DNA of 64,000 nt. Source: Glandiceps talaboti. Taxonomy: Eukaryota > Hemichordata > Enteropneusta > Spengelidae. A model generated the notes under the pieces. The model did no database searches and was not told the DNA's origin. It saw nothing but the letters and a program-made list of their open reading frames with translations. Each line of letters opens with the position of its first letter. Positions within the stretch are counted from its first letter, which is position 1. The stretch covers positions 8,653,501-8,717,500 of the forward strand of contig NC_135558.1 in NCBI RefSeq assembly GCF_964340395.1. The letters are read 5' to 3'. Positions 47,400-59,924 of the stretch are shown here, in pieces. The translations under genes were made by a program, and so were the position numbers.

Positions 47400-49750
47400 G
47401 TCTCCAACGTGTTTATTATACATTTTCATTACACATATATACTCGTGACCTTACAGTTTGTCACTACTTGTCGTCTAGCGACTCGTAGTGACAAGGCTTC
47501 TTAAGTCACTCATATTTACTTTTCCTTGGTTGATCGAAGAAAAGTATTGGAGAATGATATCAAATCATTCATTTCTAGGTCTTGTTATTTGTATTGTGTC
47601 TGTTTATTTCTCAGCATACTGACTTGATAATTCGTCTGTCGTATGCATCGTTCATTGTTCGATCACCGTGCAAATAATCGTGTGGTTTTCTTTTATTTCA
47701 GTTTGCAACATGTACAAGTCGTTTTAGCAAATTGTCTGACCAACCATTAAAATATCACTTACCCAAATGGTATCAGACGTTTGCGCCGTTATTGCAAATG
47801 CTTGCTACCTAACGTTTTTTTTTAAAAATGACATGAGAAAATCGAAACAAAAGGGAGATTTGAAATAGCTTGGCGACGAAAAATTCAATCTTTGATCACA
47901 CACATGCAAATCTTCCCTTGGTAATTTGAGAAAATTTGTACTTTTGAAATGTAAGGTAAAATGATTTGGATTCTTGGGAATCGGAGACTGTGCGAAGTCT
48001 ACATGATGTCATGTATTGGATAGTTGCAGTACAAAAAACTTCTATGGTCCTCAAAATTAGGTCAAGATAAAGACTTTGCATGGTGTCCACATGATACCTC
48101 TCTGAATACTCGAGGGTAGGACTGGAGTTCACATGGTGTCCACGTGTTATGCGTATAGTGCAATGTCCTACCGCAGTATGAAAGTATGACATGTTAACGA
48201 CTACGTATATGAGAAGCATTTAGTGATATGGAGAAGGTACATGGCAGACCATCATCAAGTACACTATAACCGGTTAGGTAAAAATTAAAACACCGGACAG
48301 GTGAGTAGATTTAAACTGTAGTTTAATTCATGATAACAATTACATGGTGTACTTATTTCGTCTGACTCGTCATCCTCGCCTCTCTCCGGCATTGTAAAAT
48401 TCATATATATTTAATCTCAAAAGCAAATACAAAGTGAGAAAAATTACACGATCTATCAATTTTGAGAATTAGTACAAATCTGATATCCCATGTGCAGAAA
48501 ATGTAGTATACTAGCATATTGTATCTTTTCAGTGATGAAAATTTGAATAATGCATATAAGAGAGAAGATGACTGTACGTGAGCCATCATGTTTGAGATTG
48601 TGGATATTATTTGTTCATTACTGTAGTTAGTCATTTAGTCATCATGTACTCATATTTTTGAAGTTTTGGGGTATTGTTGTTTATTCTTGAGCTTATCGGT
48701 CGTTCGCACGACCTTGTCATTTCAGCGGATTACAGTTTGCTATATATACCTAAGATTCAATTTTCGTGAATATATTTACTTATAAATAAACCAATAGCAA
48801 TCGCCACGTTTATGATTACTTTTGAAACACACTGCTCTTGATATCGAGTGGTTTAAATTTTTCATTATTTCGTATGTTTCTTTTCTGTTTGTATTTTCTA
48901 ATTTTCTTGTCGGAAATAATAAATTCAAATTCAAATTCATACATCCATTCAAACTGATGGACTCTGGAGTTCTCACTTGAATTAATTATTTGCTTATCAT
49001 ATTTTACTCATCATTTTCTTAAGGTATATATTGTATTACTAGAATCAGTACATTTCACAATAAAATCATATTGCATTTGAGGTATTGCTAAAAATTAGCG
49101 ATTAAAGTAAATAATACATAATGAATAACTTATTTACCAAATGTACTAGAAATTTGAAAAAAGAAATATGTAACTTATGCATATTCTATGATATCCATGA
49201 ACGGAAAGTTAAACCTAAATAGTAAAAAGACACTCAAATCAAAAGATGTCATGCAAAACAGATTATAGAAAAAGAATATATTGCTGATATCTGAAAAAAG
49301 TGACAAAGTTGCCCAAAACATATAATATTGCATATATGCCAAAATAATTGTCTATACTTTACCATATCAAATCAAAAATATCCAATGGATGATTGCGAAA
49401 CGGTTGCAGAGTCTAAAGTCGCTCTATGTCGTCTGTCGGTGCCGTAAAATAGTATTATGGTATTCTTATTACGCATGAGCATAATGCCGACATCTTGCAG
49501 CACCCCCTTCTGGAAATGTGATTAGTAAAATGTTTCTTTTTGTCTTCCTCTAATAGACAGTTCTAGCAGCAATCCAGATGTAATCATGGTATTCTTTGTT
49601 GTAATACCTCATATGGATATGTTTCCGATACTGTTACTAGTAAACCAACAATTGACATGTATGCAAAGTTTCAAAGAATGACGAATGTCTTTAATGTTTA
49701 AACGTTTTTTTCTATTTGCTTAAATTTCTTGCCTTGCATATCAATGCCTT
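47400..49750. other. No gene recognised
   Basis: AT-rich DNA without recognisable exons. CATGGTGTCCACATGATACC and CACATGGTGTCCACGTG near 48080-48145 hint at a short tandem of words also seen in the 60.3-kb minisatellite. Confidence 0.35.
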
Positions 49751-51181
49751 TAGTCCAGTTGCCAGAGGTGGTTTTGGGGGGGTTAACCTTGCAATGTGAG
49801 TTATATGATATTTTTTTGCAGATTCAGTCTCAATAAGGTGTCCTGTTAGCATATCTGACGGGTGCCACTCGCACACCCCTGGGCATTTTGTTATATCGCG
49901 AGAAAACCGAAATACCATGTATTGCTATGGGTAAACACATATTTTGGTAGGCTTTATACTTACTGCCTATAAAAAATGTCAAAGTTACTTAAAAGTCATA
50001 TTTATATGTTACATACTGTATATTATGAATAATCAGTCAATTACAAATATTTTGTCAAAAGTTTTGGAAATTAAAATATCATAATTAGGCCAAAGGTCAA
50101 CAAAATGACGCCATTTTCAGTTGTTATGACTTATAGGTAGTGACTGTGTTTTCTGTGTATTGTGTGGATACATCCATGTATCATCTAGATTTTATTTATC
50201 AAATCAGATTATGACACCAGTTACACATTATAAGCTGAGTCATACTGATATTGTGTCCCCCAAACTGAATATATATGTATTTTTTTGAAATTCATGCATA
50301 TCATTACTTCCACCTTCAGGAGGTAAAGTGGTCAAAATGGTCTAATTTATACAACGTTTGAAGTTCAAAACTTTTTTTTTATATTCAAAAACCTTGGCTC
50401 AAGATATATTGTGAATATATTATGATCACTAACTGTAAATCAACACATGGTGTTCACTTTTTCCTAATTAAGTTATCAGATCATAATTTATGATATGTAC
50501 AAATTTTAACAAAATACTTACAGATATTAAGTTTTAGAGACAAAATATCAGTATGACTCAGCTTATAATGTGTAACTGGTGTCATAACCTGATTTGATAA
50601 ATAAAATTTATATGATATATGGATGTACCCACACGATACACAAAAACACATCCACTACCTATAAGTCATAATAACTGAAAATGGCGACATTTTGTTGACC
50701 TTTAGCCTAATTGTGATATTTTGATATCCAAGACTTTTGACAAAGTATTTGAAATTGACTGATTATTCATAATATACAGTGTGTAACATGTAAATATGAC
50801 TTTTAAGTAACTTTGACATGGTTTTATAGGCAGTAAGTATTAAGCCTACCTAAACATGTGTTTACCCATAGCAATACATGGTAATTCGGTTTTCTCGCGA
50901 TATAACAAAATGCCCAGGGGTGCGCGAGTGGCACCCGTCAGATATGCTAACAGGACACCTTTCTGAGGTGGAATCTGCAAAAAAATATCATATAACACAC
51001 ATTGCAACTTGCAATGTGTGTTATATGATATTTTTTTGCAGATTCCACCTCAGCAAGGTGTCCTGTTAGCATATCTGACGGGTGCCACTCGCGCACCCCT
51101 GGGCATTTTGTTATATTTTGGGGGGTTAACCTTGCAATTTGCAAGGTTAACCCCCCAAAACCACCTCTGGCAACTAGACTA
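49751..51181. mobile_element. Foldback element with 0.5-kb inverted arms and nested palindromes
   Basis: The termini are TAGTCCAGTTGCCAGAGGTG at left and its inverse (one difference) at right, flanked on both sides by CCTT (49747-49750 and 51182-51185), a possible 4-bp target duplication. The left arm 49751-50257 pairs with 50538-51007. Matching landmarks are CGGGTGCCACTCGC, GGGCATTTTGTTATATCGCG, AGGCAGTAAGTAT / ATACTTACTGCCT and AAGCTGAGTCATACTGATAT. The right arm also contains a 215-bp palindrome, 50901-51115 (107-bp arms, one mismatched pair, centre 51008). Beside it is a perfect 22-bp-arm palindrome, 51116-51160 (TTTTGGGGGGTTAACC...). The 280-bp centre and the arms encode no transposase. 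It is non-autonomous and I cannot assign a superfamily. Confidence 0.93.
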
Positions 51182-51185
51182 CCTT

Positions 51186-51365
51186 GGGTTACGTGCAGTA
51201 CACCACTGTGACTGGACTATACTATAATTTAAATTTTTTGCCATGTTTACATATACTTGATCTCAACTGATCGTGTTACGATCGGACTTTAACCCGCTAC
51301 AAACTAATATACTGTATTCATTGCATGTAACTATTATGTTTAAAGCCGCAACCCCTCCCCCCCCC
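51186..51365. other. No gene recognised; short C-run
   Basis: Unique sequence ending in CCCCTCCCCCCCCCC immediately before a CATA microsatellite. Confidence 0.4.
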
Positions 51366-51436
51366 CACACACACATACATACATACATACATACATACAT
51401 ACATACATACATACATACATACATACATACATACAT
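51366..51436. repeat. (CA)n/(CATA)n microsatellite
   Basis: A short CA run followed by about 16 CATA units. Confidence 0.97.
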
Positions 51437-52119
51437 GGAATGCGCAACAGACCGCGATCGGGTCATTCGCAGGTCATTCAGATAGGTCGATCAGTCACGT
51501 ACCCTCAGTGGTTTGTGAACGATGTATGAGAACAATGGCCATTTACACTAACATTCACGATCGTAAAGTAATTAATTACATTCCAAATGGTTTATACATA
51601 ACCTTGTAATATATATTCAATATCATTTGCCAATTTTGAGATTTCAACATCATCTTCTGTAACTCGTAACTCGTAACATACAATATATTCCACCAAACTT
51701 TGAACGAAACAGGGCGTATAAAGATGCAACTACTAACAGTAAACTTACACTGCCGTTTCTTCGTCAAACTGTGTCTGATACCTGCGAGTTTTATCGCTTT
51801 CAAAACTAAAGGTTAACGACAGGAAAGACTAACCGTAGTCGTCGAGGTTTCCTCCTTACTTACCAAGTTGTCAAGTTGAAGTTTCAAGTTTTAAGATAGT
51901 CAAAGTTGGAAGATTGGTTGATATGCGTCATGTATATATAATAGGTTTAGCACTATAAGGGTGAAATGCATTGTCCTAATTTAACCAGTGGGGGGTTACT
52001 AGCTCTTTCTATCCCGACTGGTCAACAGTGACCATTGTACGTTACAGGTTAATATGGACGAGATACAAAAAGAAACGCGCCTGTCATTGCCATCACGTTA
52101 CATTTTTACCTCCAGTAAG
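51437..52119. other. No gene recognised
   Basis: No exon or repeat is supported. Confidence 0.35.
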
Positions 52120-52300
52120 GGGAGGTTATGTTATGCTTTTGTCTGTCTGCCTGCCTGTCTGTCTGTCTGTCTGTCTGTCTGCCTGTCTGTCTGTCTGTCT
52201 ATGTGTGTATATGCCTGTCTGTCTGTATGTCTGTGGACACGATATCTGAAAAACTACTGCATCGATTCTAATGAATTCTAATGACTACACACCTTCCTAT
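52110..52300 (+). repeat. (CTGT)n-containing dispersed repeat
   Basis: CCTCCAGTAAGGGGAGGTTA then TGTTATGCTTTTGTCTGTCT, an 85-bp CTGT/CTGC tract, and GGACACGATATCTGAAAAAC then TACTGCATCGATTCTAATGA. A GGAGGTTATG...TCTGTCTG...GATAACT.AAAA order is a common dispersed-repeat layout in animal genomes; the family name is not known to me. Confidence 0.65.
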
Positions 52301-52394
52301 GCTAATCACAAAAAATAATCAGATTTTGGCAAACATCCAATGAACATTAAAATAGTCATTTGCATAATCGATGCGATACCACAATATATAAGTG

Positions 52395-52490
52395 GGGTAG
52401 GTGGGTTGAGGTTGGATGGGTTGAGGTGAGGTGAGGTGAGGGGATGGGATGGGATGGGATGGGATGGGATGAGATGGCTTATCGAGATGC
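52395..52490. repeat. (GGTGA)n and (GGATG)n pentanucleotide run
   Basis: GTGAGGTGAGGTGAGG passes into five or six GGATG units, then degenerates. The G-rich strand is the plus strand, opposite to the 38-kb pentamer array. Confidence 0.9.
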
Positions 52491-52588
52491 TATGGGATGG
52501 GGCAAGATATCAAGTTCCATGAAACTGACTATAAGGCTCCCTAACACAATAGAGATAGACAGAGCTCTTGCTGTAAACGTGTTTCATT

Positions 52589-52904
52589 GTGTGGTCTGTG
52601 TGTTCACTGTACAGAAGGTTTAACATCTGCCATATAACTGTCTATCCTGAACTTTGTGTTATCTTTACGGAACTGTGGGGACAGTCTCACTGGATGAAAC
52701 TACATTTTCATTCTGTAAAGACTACAACGGGCCCTGCCACCATATCATGTGTGTTCATGCAATCCCCATTACATGATCGATTAGGCATAATGCATAAATT
52801 CTTCAACTGTCCCAAGCGTTATTAACTACATGGGACGATTTGAAGTCGAGGGAATACATGCGCTTGCGCATGAAGATCGTATGCTAATCAGTGTCCGATG
52901 TAAA
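52589..52904. other. No gene recognised
   Basis: A 78-codon plus-strand frame (52589-52825) has no motif. Confidence 0.35.
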
Positions 52905-53290
52905 TAGGGCGGATACCATTGTACAACCGACATTTGTAATAATTGCCGATATTTGTAATAAAATGAAATTTGTAATAGAATTGTTCAATTAATTAGTATA
53001 TTCATCAATTCCATTAATACTTGTTAAATCTACTTTCGCTTGACGTGACGTGACGTGACGATTTTGCATTCTTGGATTTCTTTATTAAGATAACCCATTT
53101 CTTCGTGTCAAAGGAAGGCCCCTCCTTAATCTAATTTTCTATTACAAATTTCGGCAATTTTATTACATCTTTTTTCTAAAATTTACATTTGTCGTTCATA
53201 GAAATTATTACAAATGTCGCCAATTATGATGTTTATCAAATATATGGGCGGTTATTACAAATGTTGGTTATATATACCATCCCTATCTAA
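52905..53290. mobile_element. MITE-like inverted-repeat element built from ATTTGTAATAA motifs
   Basis: The left end, ATAGGGCGGATACCATTGTA then CAACCGACATTTGTAATAAT, is mirrored by ATTATTACAAATGT-type motifs and ATATATACCATCCCTAT at right. The word (G)ACATTTGTAATAA recurs at least three times per arm, sometimes coupled to TTGCCGA. It has no coding capacity and no clear target duplication. Confidence 0.6.
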
Positions 53291-53334
53291 TAAACTTTAT
53301 TCGTCCAAATAAATTCGGAAATTTGTTGAATGGT

Positions 53335-53535
53335 CGGTGCAAGAGCAGCGCCCTAGTGCCCTAGTGTTGAAGAAACAGGAGGAAACCGGAGTGCCCGGGG
53401 GAAACCTGCGTTGTTCGGTAGGGTCAAACTGAGCATCACTCTTCTTACATAAATTTAAATCAAACCCAGTCGACACCAGGCGGGTTCGAACCCAGACTGC
53501 AGAGGTAATAGGCGTACAACCGACAACCCTGGTAT
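53335..53535 (+). repeat. Dispersed repeat with the GGAGGAAACCGGAGT motif
   Basis: AGGAGGAAACCGGAGTGCCC, GGGGGAAACCTGCG and later CAGGCGGGTTCGAACCCAGA occur. A GGAGGAAACCGGAG..CCCGG.GAAAACC...GGTTCGAACCC order is seen in dispersed repeats of many animals. The GGTTCGAACC word resembles a polymerase III B box, but it is palindromic and no A box was found. Confidence 0.6.
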
Positions 53536-53539
53536 TTAA

Positions 53540-56526
53540 TTTGTTTTTGCAATATAATTTATTTATTTAATTAAAAATATAAGAGTATCAGGCAAAATCG
53601 CAAATGTAGAGTTTCACCTGGACGGGGATGGGGGCGGGGGTTGGGGTTGCACAACAAGCCTTCCCGGATGCGTCAATCAGAAACAGCATAAAGACTGTAT
53701 GTTTAGGCATGTTATGAAAGATAGTGCAAGTCGTATACTACTTTACCAGATGTATTTCAATTTTTATGTAGATTTTTTTCAGATTTAAGATCCTGGTTAT
53801 ATCACACATCAATGTTTTACATAATCATTATTAGTACATGACTGTTGAATTATTTCTCTGTGGAAATGATGAAGCGCATTTACATGTCACTCACGAAGAA
53901 TTCCTCGCCAAAACCTGTTTGCTGACGAAAAGTGAACGTTTTGATCAGGTAGGTTTCGACAAGCCTAACACAAATCTCCCTATTCATAAATAATTGCACT
54001 TTTATGGTATTCACAAATAGGAATGGCAGTGCCGACTACCTTCTGTCACTTTTCCTGTCGCAACCTACTGAAATGACCGTCATCATATCTTAGCTTACGT
54101 TTAGTATACGTACTTCCTAAGTATATTACCGGTTAGAACTTGACAATTTAATAACTCTGACCTGTCTTCTTGTTAATCGTAGAAAAGTAAATGGTGGATA
54201 AATAGGTAATCTGGAAACTGACAGATTGCACTATTATAGCAGTTGTATAATCCAAGGTATGCGAATAATATTCCGGATAAATTTCTTTCCAACAGATAAT
54301 CACGGCAATACATAGTGAAAGCACGTAAAATGACAATAACCCGACTGTGTTTGAAACAAAAGTTTACTTTTAAATAACACTTCTCCAAATCAGATTAAAT
54401 TTCAACGCACATCTCCCACTTTTTCTCTATTTGGATATTTTCTCTACTTTCGTTTCAACACCTGCACTTCTGCTTTCTTCCTCCGTCCAGAATATTTTCT
54501 ATGGAGAACATGACTTAACATTCGATAACTCTTTAATGTTGTATCGAACATGAAGACAGTGCTTTTTGGGAAAAGGTAATTCTTATTTTTAGTATACAAT
54601 TCATTAAACAACTAAGCGAACTGTCGAATGAACTTGGCAACTGTGACTAATATAACAATGTCTAAGCTCTTTACTTTAACATAACCAGACGGCAACATGG
54701 ATATTTTCAATCGACCTTTGTTACAATTCAGACAGCCATCACAAGCTACTTTATGTTAATATGTATCAACAACAGACCCTTTTCCTGAAAAACATCTGCG
54801 TTCACACAAATGACGAACAGTGCGCCACCGTGAGGTCTTAGCACTTCTTGGTTTTATTGTAATTGATTATATTTTAATTTCCGTCAGACGAATCACGTAT
54901 CATGAAGGTTTGTTGGAACCTCTGTCAGTAGTAAGCTAATACATGTATCAAAATGGAGACCGTGAAATTACGAGTATTGGTAAATAAGTCCTAGAGAAAA
55001 CAGACATGGTTGTAATTTTATTCCGTCGGCAATATTACATATTGAATGTTGTTAGGGCCAAATGAAATTAAATTTTCTATAGTCTCAATAAATATCATTA
55101 GTCTAGCCTTAAGCTAATCGTTCATATTATTTTTATGAATATAAAAATAGCGATGTCGCGTGTGTATACCGTTAGCATTTGCATAAACATATATAAACAT
55201 TACGTTTACTTGGTAGACCTGTCGACTGAAAAATCTCGGTTATTTAGTTTCTTTGTTGACGCCTAACTAGTATGTAGTATGCATTCTAAAATACAACAGG
55301 CCCAGGAGGAGCGAGGGGGGTCATCTGTTGTTGGCAATAATGTAGATATACTGCCTATATCTTAGTGCGACGTTTACACTGACGATAAAACTTTGGATAT
55401 GAAAGCAGATATCCTGGGAATGGCCCGACATTTCCATGGTTTTATTCGCGTCGGCAAACATACACGTCCAATCTATAGCTACCATCTATCATTTGTGCAC
55501 AGTAAAATTTGTTGGACGTTTTGGCTTGCTCTGCACTATTTGAACTGTTTTGAACATCAATACTCTGTTAATAAGCACCCAGTAAGTACATATGTAACGA
55601 AAATGATAGGAATGAATCCTTGTTATATTAATTTTCTAGGCAAGAATCTTTACTGCAAATAGAGTACGCGCATGTGCACAGCAGATAGAGGCTTAGGTTT
55701 AAAATTTGCTAAATCAGTGGTTTACTATGAATTAGAAACTAGACGATTTGACATTTTTGGTGGCTAGATTGTAAAACCAACGTCGAGTTGCTAGGCTACT
55801 TCTTGTTCCATCGGGCAAAGCTGATATTAATTCTTAATTATCAAATATTATACACGACGTATTTTTGGATGCATCTATAACGTACTGATAGAAATGTATA
55901 GCTGTTTAACACAGTTAATTATAGGCATGTGTTATTTTGTTGTGTATATCATTCACTGTAAATTGTATTTCATGTTTTATTCTAAATTTCATAACATGAA
56001 ATATTACAATTAATTTGTATATTTGGTATTGTAAATATCGATTGACTTTACATCAGAATGGTGAAAGAATTACGTTATCATACTCCCTCCTCAATAAAGA
56101 AAATCGGACGGACTGCTATTCTAGTATGAGCGCCCTCTCACACAAAAAAATTTCACAACGCCCTAGCTATCTTGATGAACCAAAACTATTGTTTTAATTT
56201 ACTAAAATTCACTTAATAAGTTGACAATTTTCAACTAGATTTTGTAATAGTCTGTCCCTATTGTATGATTTAGTACTTACTGTCATTATTTTCTTTTCTT
56301 CTTCAATCCTCTCAATGAATTCAATATTACGTGGAAGGGGTCACAATACGGCCAACCAAGGATCTTGAGCAGAGACAGTTGTTAGTGAATATTATCAACT
56401 TACCATACATGTGAAGATGGGTGCATTATATCATCGTTTCCAGGTAAATGGGTGGACCAACCTTGGCAAAAAACTGTGTATTGTCAAAACGTAAAAAAAA
56501 TACTGACTCATGCGCAGTCGCACTAC
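53540..56526. other. No gene recognised
   Basis: Frames at 54148-54388 (minus) and 55393-55662 (plus) have no motif. Splice-like words at 56290-56480 do not assemble into an open, phased exon set. There is a G-rich run at about 53627-53648. Confidence 0.35.
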
Positions 56527-56639
56527 TCAAGCTTCGTCATTGGGTTTCACCGGCTTCCCTTCTACAGTATACATAATTGAAGTGAACTGTAGGTCTCTCC
56601 AATGCTTCACATCCCCATTGGTACATGTAGGTCGCCAAG
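56527..56639 (-). CDS. Candidate terminal exon of an unrecognised gene
   Basis: On the minus strand the acceptor-like CTCATGTGACAG is followed by 2 nt and 36 codons, WRPTCTNGDVKHWRDLQFTS then IMYTVEGKPVKPNDEA, and a stop at 56527. The composition is richer in GC and charged residues than nearby chance frames. The required incoming phase (1) matches the alternative 3' end of the exon at 59747. I do not recognise the sequence, and the link to the exons at 59-61 kb is speculative. Confidence 0.28.
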
Positions 56640-57319
56640 CTGTCACATGAGTGCATGCACCGGCCATATAATTTATTAACAGATGTAAGAAAGTGCAAAA
56701 TACAATTGCAAAACACTCCTTCAAAAAATAAAACGAAAAGAAAACATTTCAACAAACAAACAGATTGAGCCCTACAGCCCCTTCTACCGTACATAAGACC
56801 GCCCAGGAAAAACCAGACTAAAACCCATTGGGAAAAAGTCTGGAAACCTGTACCCGACACATTGTCTAATGCACATCTGTGGAGGTTTCGGGTGTCTTCC
56901 TTACTGGCTCTGGTTCCTAGAACTGAACTCCTTGCTAAAGGAGCAATACTAACTTAGTTGACATAAGGAGTTCAAAACTCAAACAAACTGGCTGCACTGT
57001 GACGGGTGCTTGCCTAGAATGGTTCAAATTCCCCGCTTCCCTCACTTATATGCTGTCACCCACGTGACTTTTTCCACGTCTCCCATTGGCTGTTCTCACA
57101 ACGTCCAGACAATAATTTTCCTCTATACTAGCGAAACGCGGAAAATTTAATTTAACTATACACTACGTATTTATCATCAACATTTTCAACTATATATTAT
57201 GACAGCGATACATTATGGATCTATTTGCAATGCTGTTCCATGTGGTTTGGTGTTAAGGAATATTTGAATACGATTTTACGTAAAATTTTTAAAGTAAAGG
57301 CACAGGGTTCTCAGGCTCA

Positions 57320-57482
57320 GTTAGTTTTGTTTAAGAATACAAACAAACAAGTAAACAAACAAAACACAAACAAATGAACAAATAAAAAAACCATAAACAA
57401 CAAAACCGATAAATGAGTAGATAAATACATGAATAAACAACAACAAACAAATAAACAAACAGGCAAACAAACAAACAAACAA
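57320..57482. repeat. (AAAC)n/(AAAT)n degenerate microsatellite
   Basis: AACA-rich tetranucleotide run, G-poor on the plus strand. The apparent LFVCLFVC frames on the minus strand are repeat artefacts. Confidence 0.92.
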
Positions 57483-57486
57483 ACAG

Positions 57487-57558
57487 ACACTACCCCATCC
57501 CCCAAAAGTCACCAATGGAGAAACCCCTATTGGTGACTATTGGGGGGGGGGTAGTGTT
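57487..57558. repeat. Hairpin with about 30-bp arms and 12-nt loop
   Basis: ACACTACCCCATCCCCCAAA then AGTCACCAAT is mirrored by ATTGGTGACT then ATTGGGGGGGGGGTAGTGT. It sits directly at the end of the AAAC microsatellite. It could be a tiny foldback repeat. Confidence 0.8.
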
Positions 57559-59435
57559 TGCTGAGAATGCATCCAATGTGACAGATATATTGAAGACGTA
57601 CGCGTCGTGATAAATATGTTCTTTATATATGAAGGATGAGATTTGTTCGTGGCGTGATAAAATGCAGAGTTAATGACAATTACCAATTAGTAGATATGTG
57701 TTCAATTATTCTTGTTCAAAATGTCATGAAACGTAGTGAATATGTTGATTATACCATGATTGATACGTCGTATAGTTATGATGGACATTTGCATAATTAC
57801 TTATTCACCAATTAGAAGCTATATGAATGACTTGTATTTATGTTATGACAACTAGTTTAAGGTTTCATCAGGAGAAGGCGCTGACATTGGTTGCCTGTTA
57901 TCCTCTATATTCAAAAACTTGGTATCGTCTAAATCTGTATACATATATACTGTGTTTACTAACACTGAAAATTGTTTCTCTTTTCAGCAACACGATAACA
58001 CATCGAAATTGTTTCATTATTTTGTAACTCCAATTTACGCCAATTTACCTTTATTTTGACAATCATTACATCCGCCATACTGATAGACAGCCACAGTTAT
58101 TTCGGCTAGTGTTCTCTCCTCCACTTTTTTTTGATTTCCCAGTTTTTATAACAGCAATCAGCTTGTCTCAATTCTCAATGATGATGTTGTGTCTTGACGA
58201 TTGGTGTGTAACCTGGAACTAGTTCTATGAGGTAATTCATGGTGACAGACCTGATACAGTGTATTGAGATATTGATAAAACTTCAGTTTGCTTCCTACTA
58301 CTATTCCTTCAAACCTTTGTCTAACTTTCTTTCATTTTGACATACACACACAGTTTATAAGTCTATGTAATAAAAGAACGTGTTACTATTTAAATAACAA
58401 TACACATACCAAAGGCACACAGTCAGTACAAGTACTAGTATTCTTTATTGACTTTGGGCAATTCCTGCTCAAAGTATTCAACATAAAAGGGAAAATAAAC
58501 ACACCACAATGAAATATGTGATTAATGAAATACTATGCATACATAGAATGCAAAATCTCTGTTTTTAATATTTACCCACATTTCAAAGCATAGTGTAAAA
58601 AGTTCCGACCCAAGTACTTAATGGGTAGGATTATATTACTAGTGAAAGTGTAAAATTAGTTTACAAATGTTTGCGTTTGTATGTGTTCATTGATACACTC
58701 AGTGTTTGTTCTCGTGTTCGCAATATGCTGATATGTCATAAATTCGCATTCTTCATTCTTTTTTTGTAGTCTAACAAATTTGAGACGTACATAAATCATG
58801 ACGTAATATACAATGCCACAGCGTGTATGTGTGGGATATCTTGTTGCGCTAAATAAATACTTTAACTCTTACAGCGCCATCACGATAATGACCGTGTACC
58901 CTTGATGAATAATTCTTACAGGCATGTTGCGCAACAACATATGATTAGAGAGAGATTGCTGTCTTAGCGCCCCCTCTAGTCTAATCAGTACAGTCACTTT
59001 CTAAATATGGTCAATGCTAATAAATCAGATAATTTTCGATTCGATTTCTATATTCACAGAACAATTATGATAGCCAATTTTTTGAAGTGATATGTCAAAA
59101 GCACGTGGTGGATAAATTGGCAATTTTGTAGAGTGTATCCAAGATGTTATCGGGAGCCGACGTTTATGTCATGTCTTGTATGCTTTGCAAACTTTTGTGA
59201 TATATAAATATATACAAACAGAAACAACCTACCTTCCTTCCATCCGATGACACAGATCAGTTTTCCTTGAAATAACTTCTATGCCTCTGCCTTCGGTGTC
59301 TTGACGGGGTATGTCAATTCAATATATCTCACCGATGATTACATTCGTCTACAGCTACGTATATCCATCCAATCACCAATTTTATTTTATAAAAAGCACA
59401 CACATACTAGCATGCATCCATGGAGAGATGCACAC
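57559..59435. other. No gene recognised
   Basis: No exon, RNA gene or repeat of note was identified on either strand. Confidence 0.35.
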
Positions 59436-59468
59436 ACACACAACACACACATACATACATACATACAT

Positions 59469-59500
<32 letters not shown>

Positions 59501-59537
59501 GTACGTACGTGCGTACGTACGTACACACACACGCGCG

Positions 59538-59592
<55 letters not shown>
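59436..59592. repeat. (CA)n/(CATA)n/(CGTA)n/(CG)n compound microsatellite
   Basis: CA and CATA units, then a GTACGTACGTGCGTACGTAC block at 59501-59523, a CGCGCGCGCGCGCG run at 59531-59545, and CA to 59592. Alternating purine-pyrimidine sequence runs almost throughout. Confidence 0.97.
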
Positions 59593-59593
<1 letters not shown>

Positions 59594-59746
59594 CGTATTC
59601 TTTTCCTCTTTCTCCTATTTTGAGACTGCATACTACAGAAAGAAGATATAATCGTTTGACTGGTATTTTAGACCCATACACACTGACACATTGAACTGTA
59701 AGGAGATGGGATAATTTAAGTCGATTTCAACTTACTCTGTGTATAC

Positions 59747-59924
59747 CTGGGCACTGATATATCACATGTAACTGAATACATTGATATGAAATTAAACTTT
59801 TGAACAGGTACAAAACATCAAATTCCAAAATGCCTCCAGCAGCAATGCCAAACAAGGCTGCAAATTCCGAATAGCCATCTTCTCTGGCTGTTGCATCAGA
59901 AAGAAATGATACATGCTTCATTTT
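59747..59924 (-). CDS. Unrecognised gene, internal exon
   Basis: The minus-strand acceptor TTTATTTTCAG is followed by KMKHVSFLSDATAREDGYSE then FAALFGIAAGGILEFDV. The exon may end at 59812 (donor GTACCT, phase 2) or run on through LYLFKSLISYQCIQLHVIYQ CP to 59747 (donor CCCAG|GTATAC, phase 1). It is phase 0 at its start and follows directly on the exon ending at 61322. The segment FAALFGIAAGGILEF is hydrophobic and could pack or contact membrane. I do not recognise the family. The intron between the two exons holds the minisatellite and microsatellite at 60.3-61.0 kb. Confidence 0.6.

Noticed and set aside
56329-56485. Several good splice-site-like words (CTGCTCAAG, ATG|GTAAGTTG, ACA|GTAAGTA)
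   Set aside because: The implied intron would be only 40 nt, and no frame stays open and in phase across the pieces.
56960-57050. tRNA-like A and B boxes (TGGCTGCACTG, GGTTCAAATTCC)
   Set aside because: The A box deviates at an invariant position and no cloverleaf can be folded. Judged coincidental.
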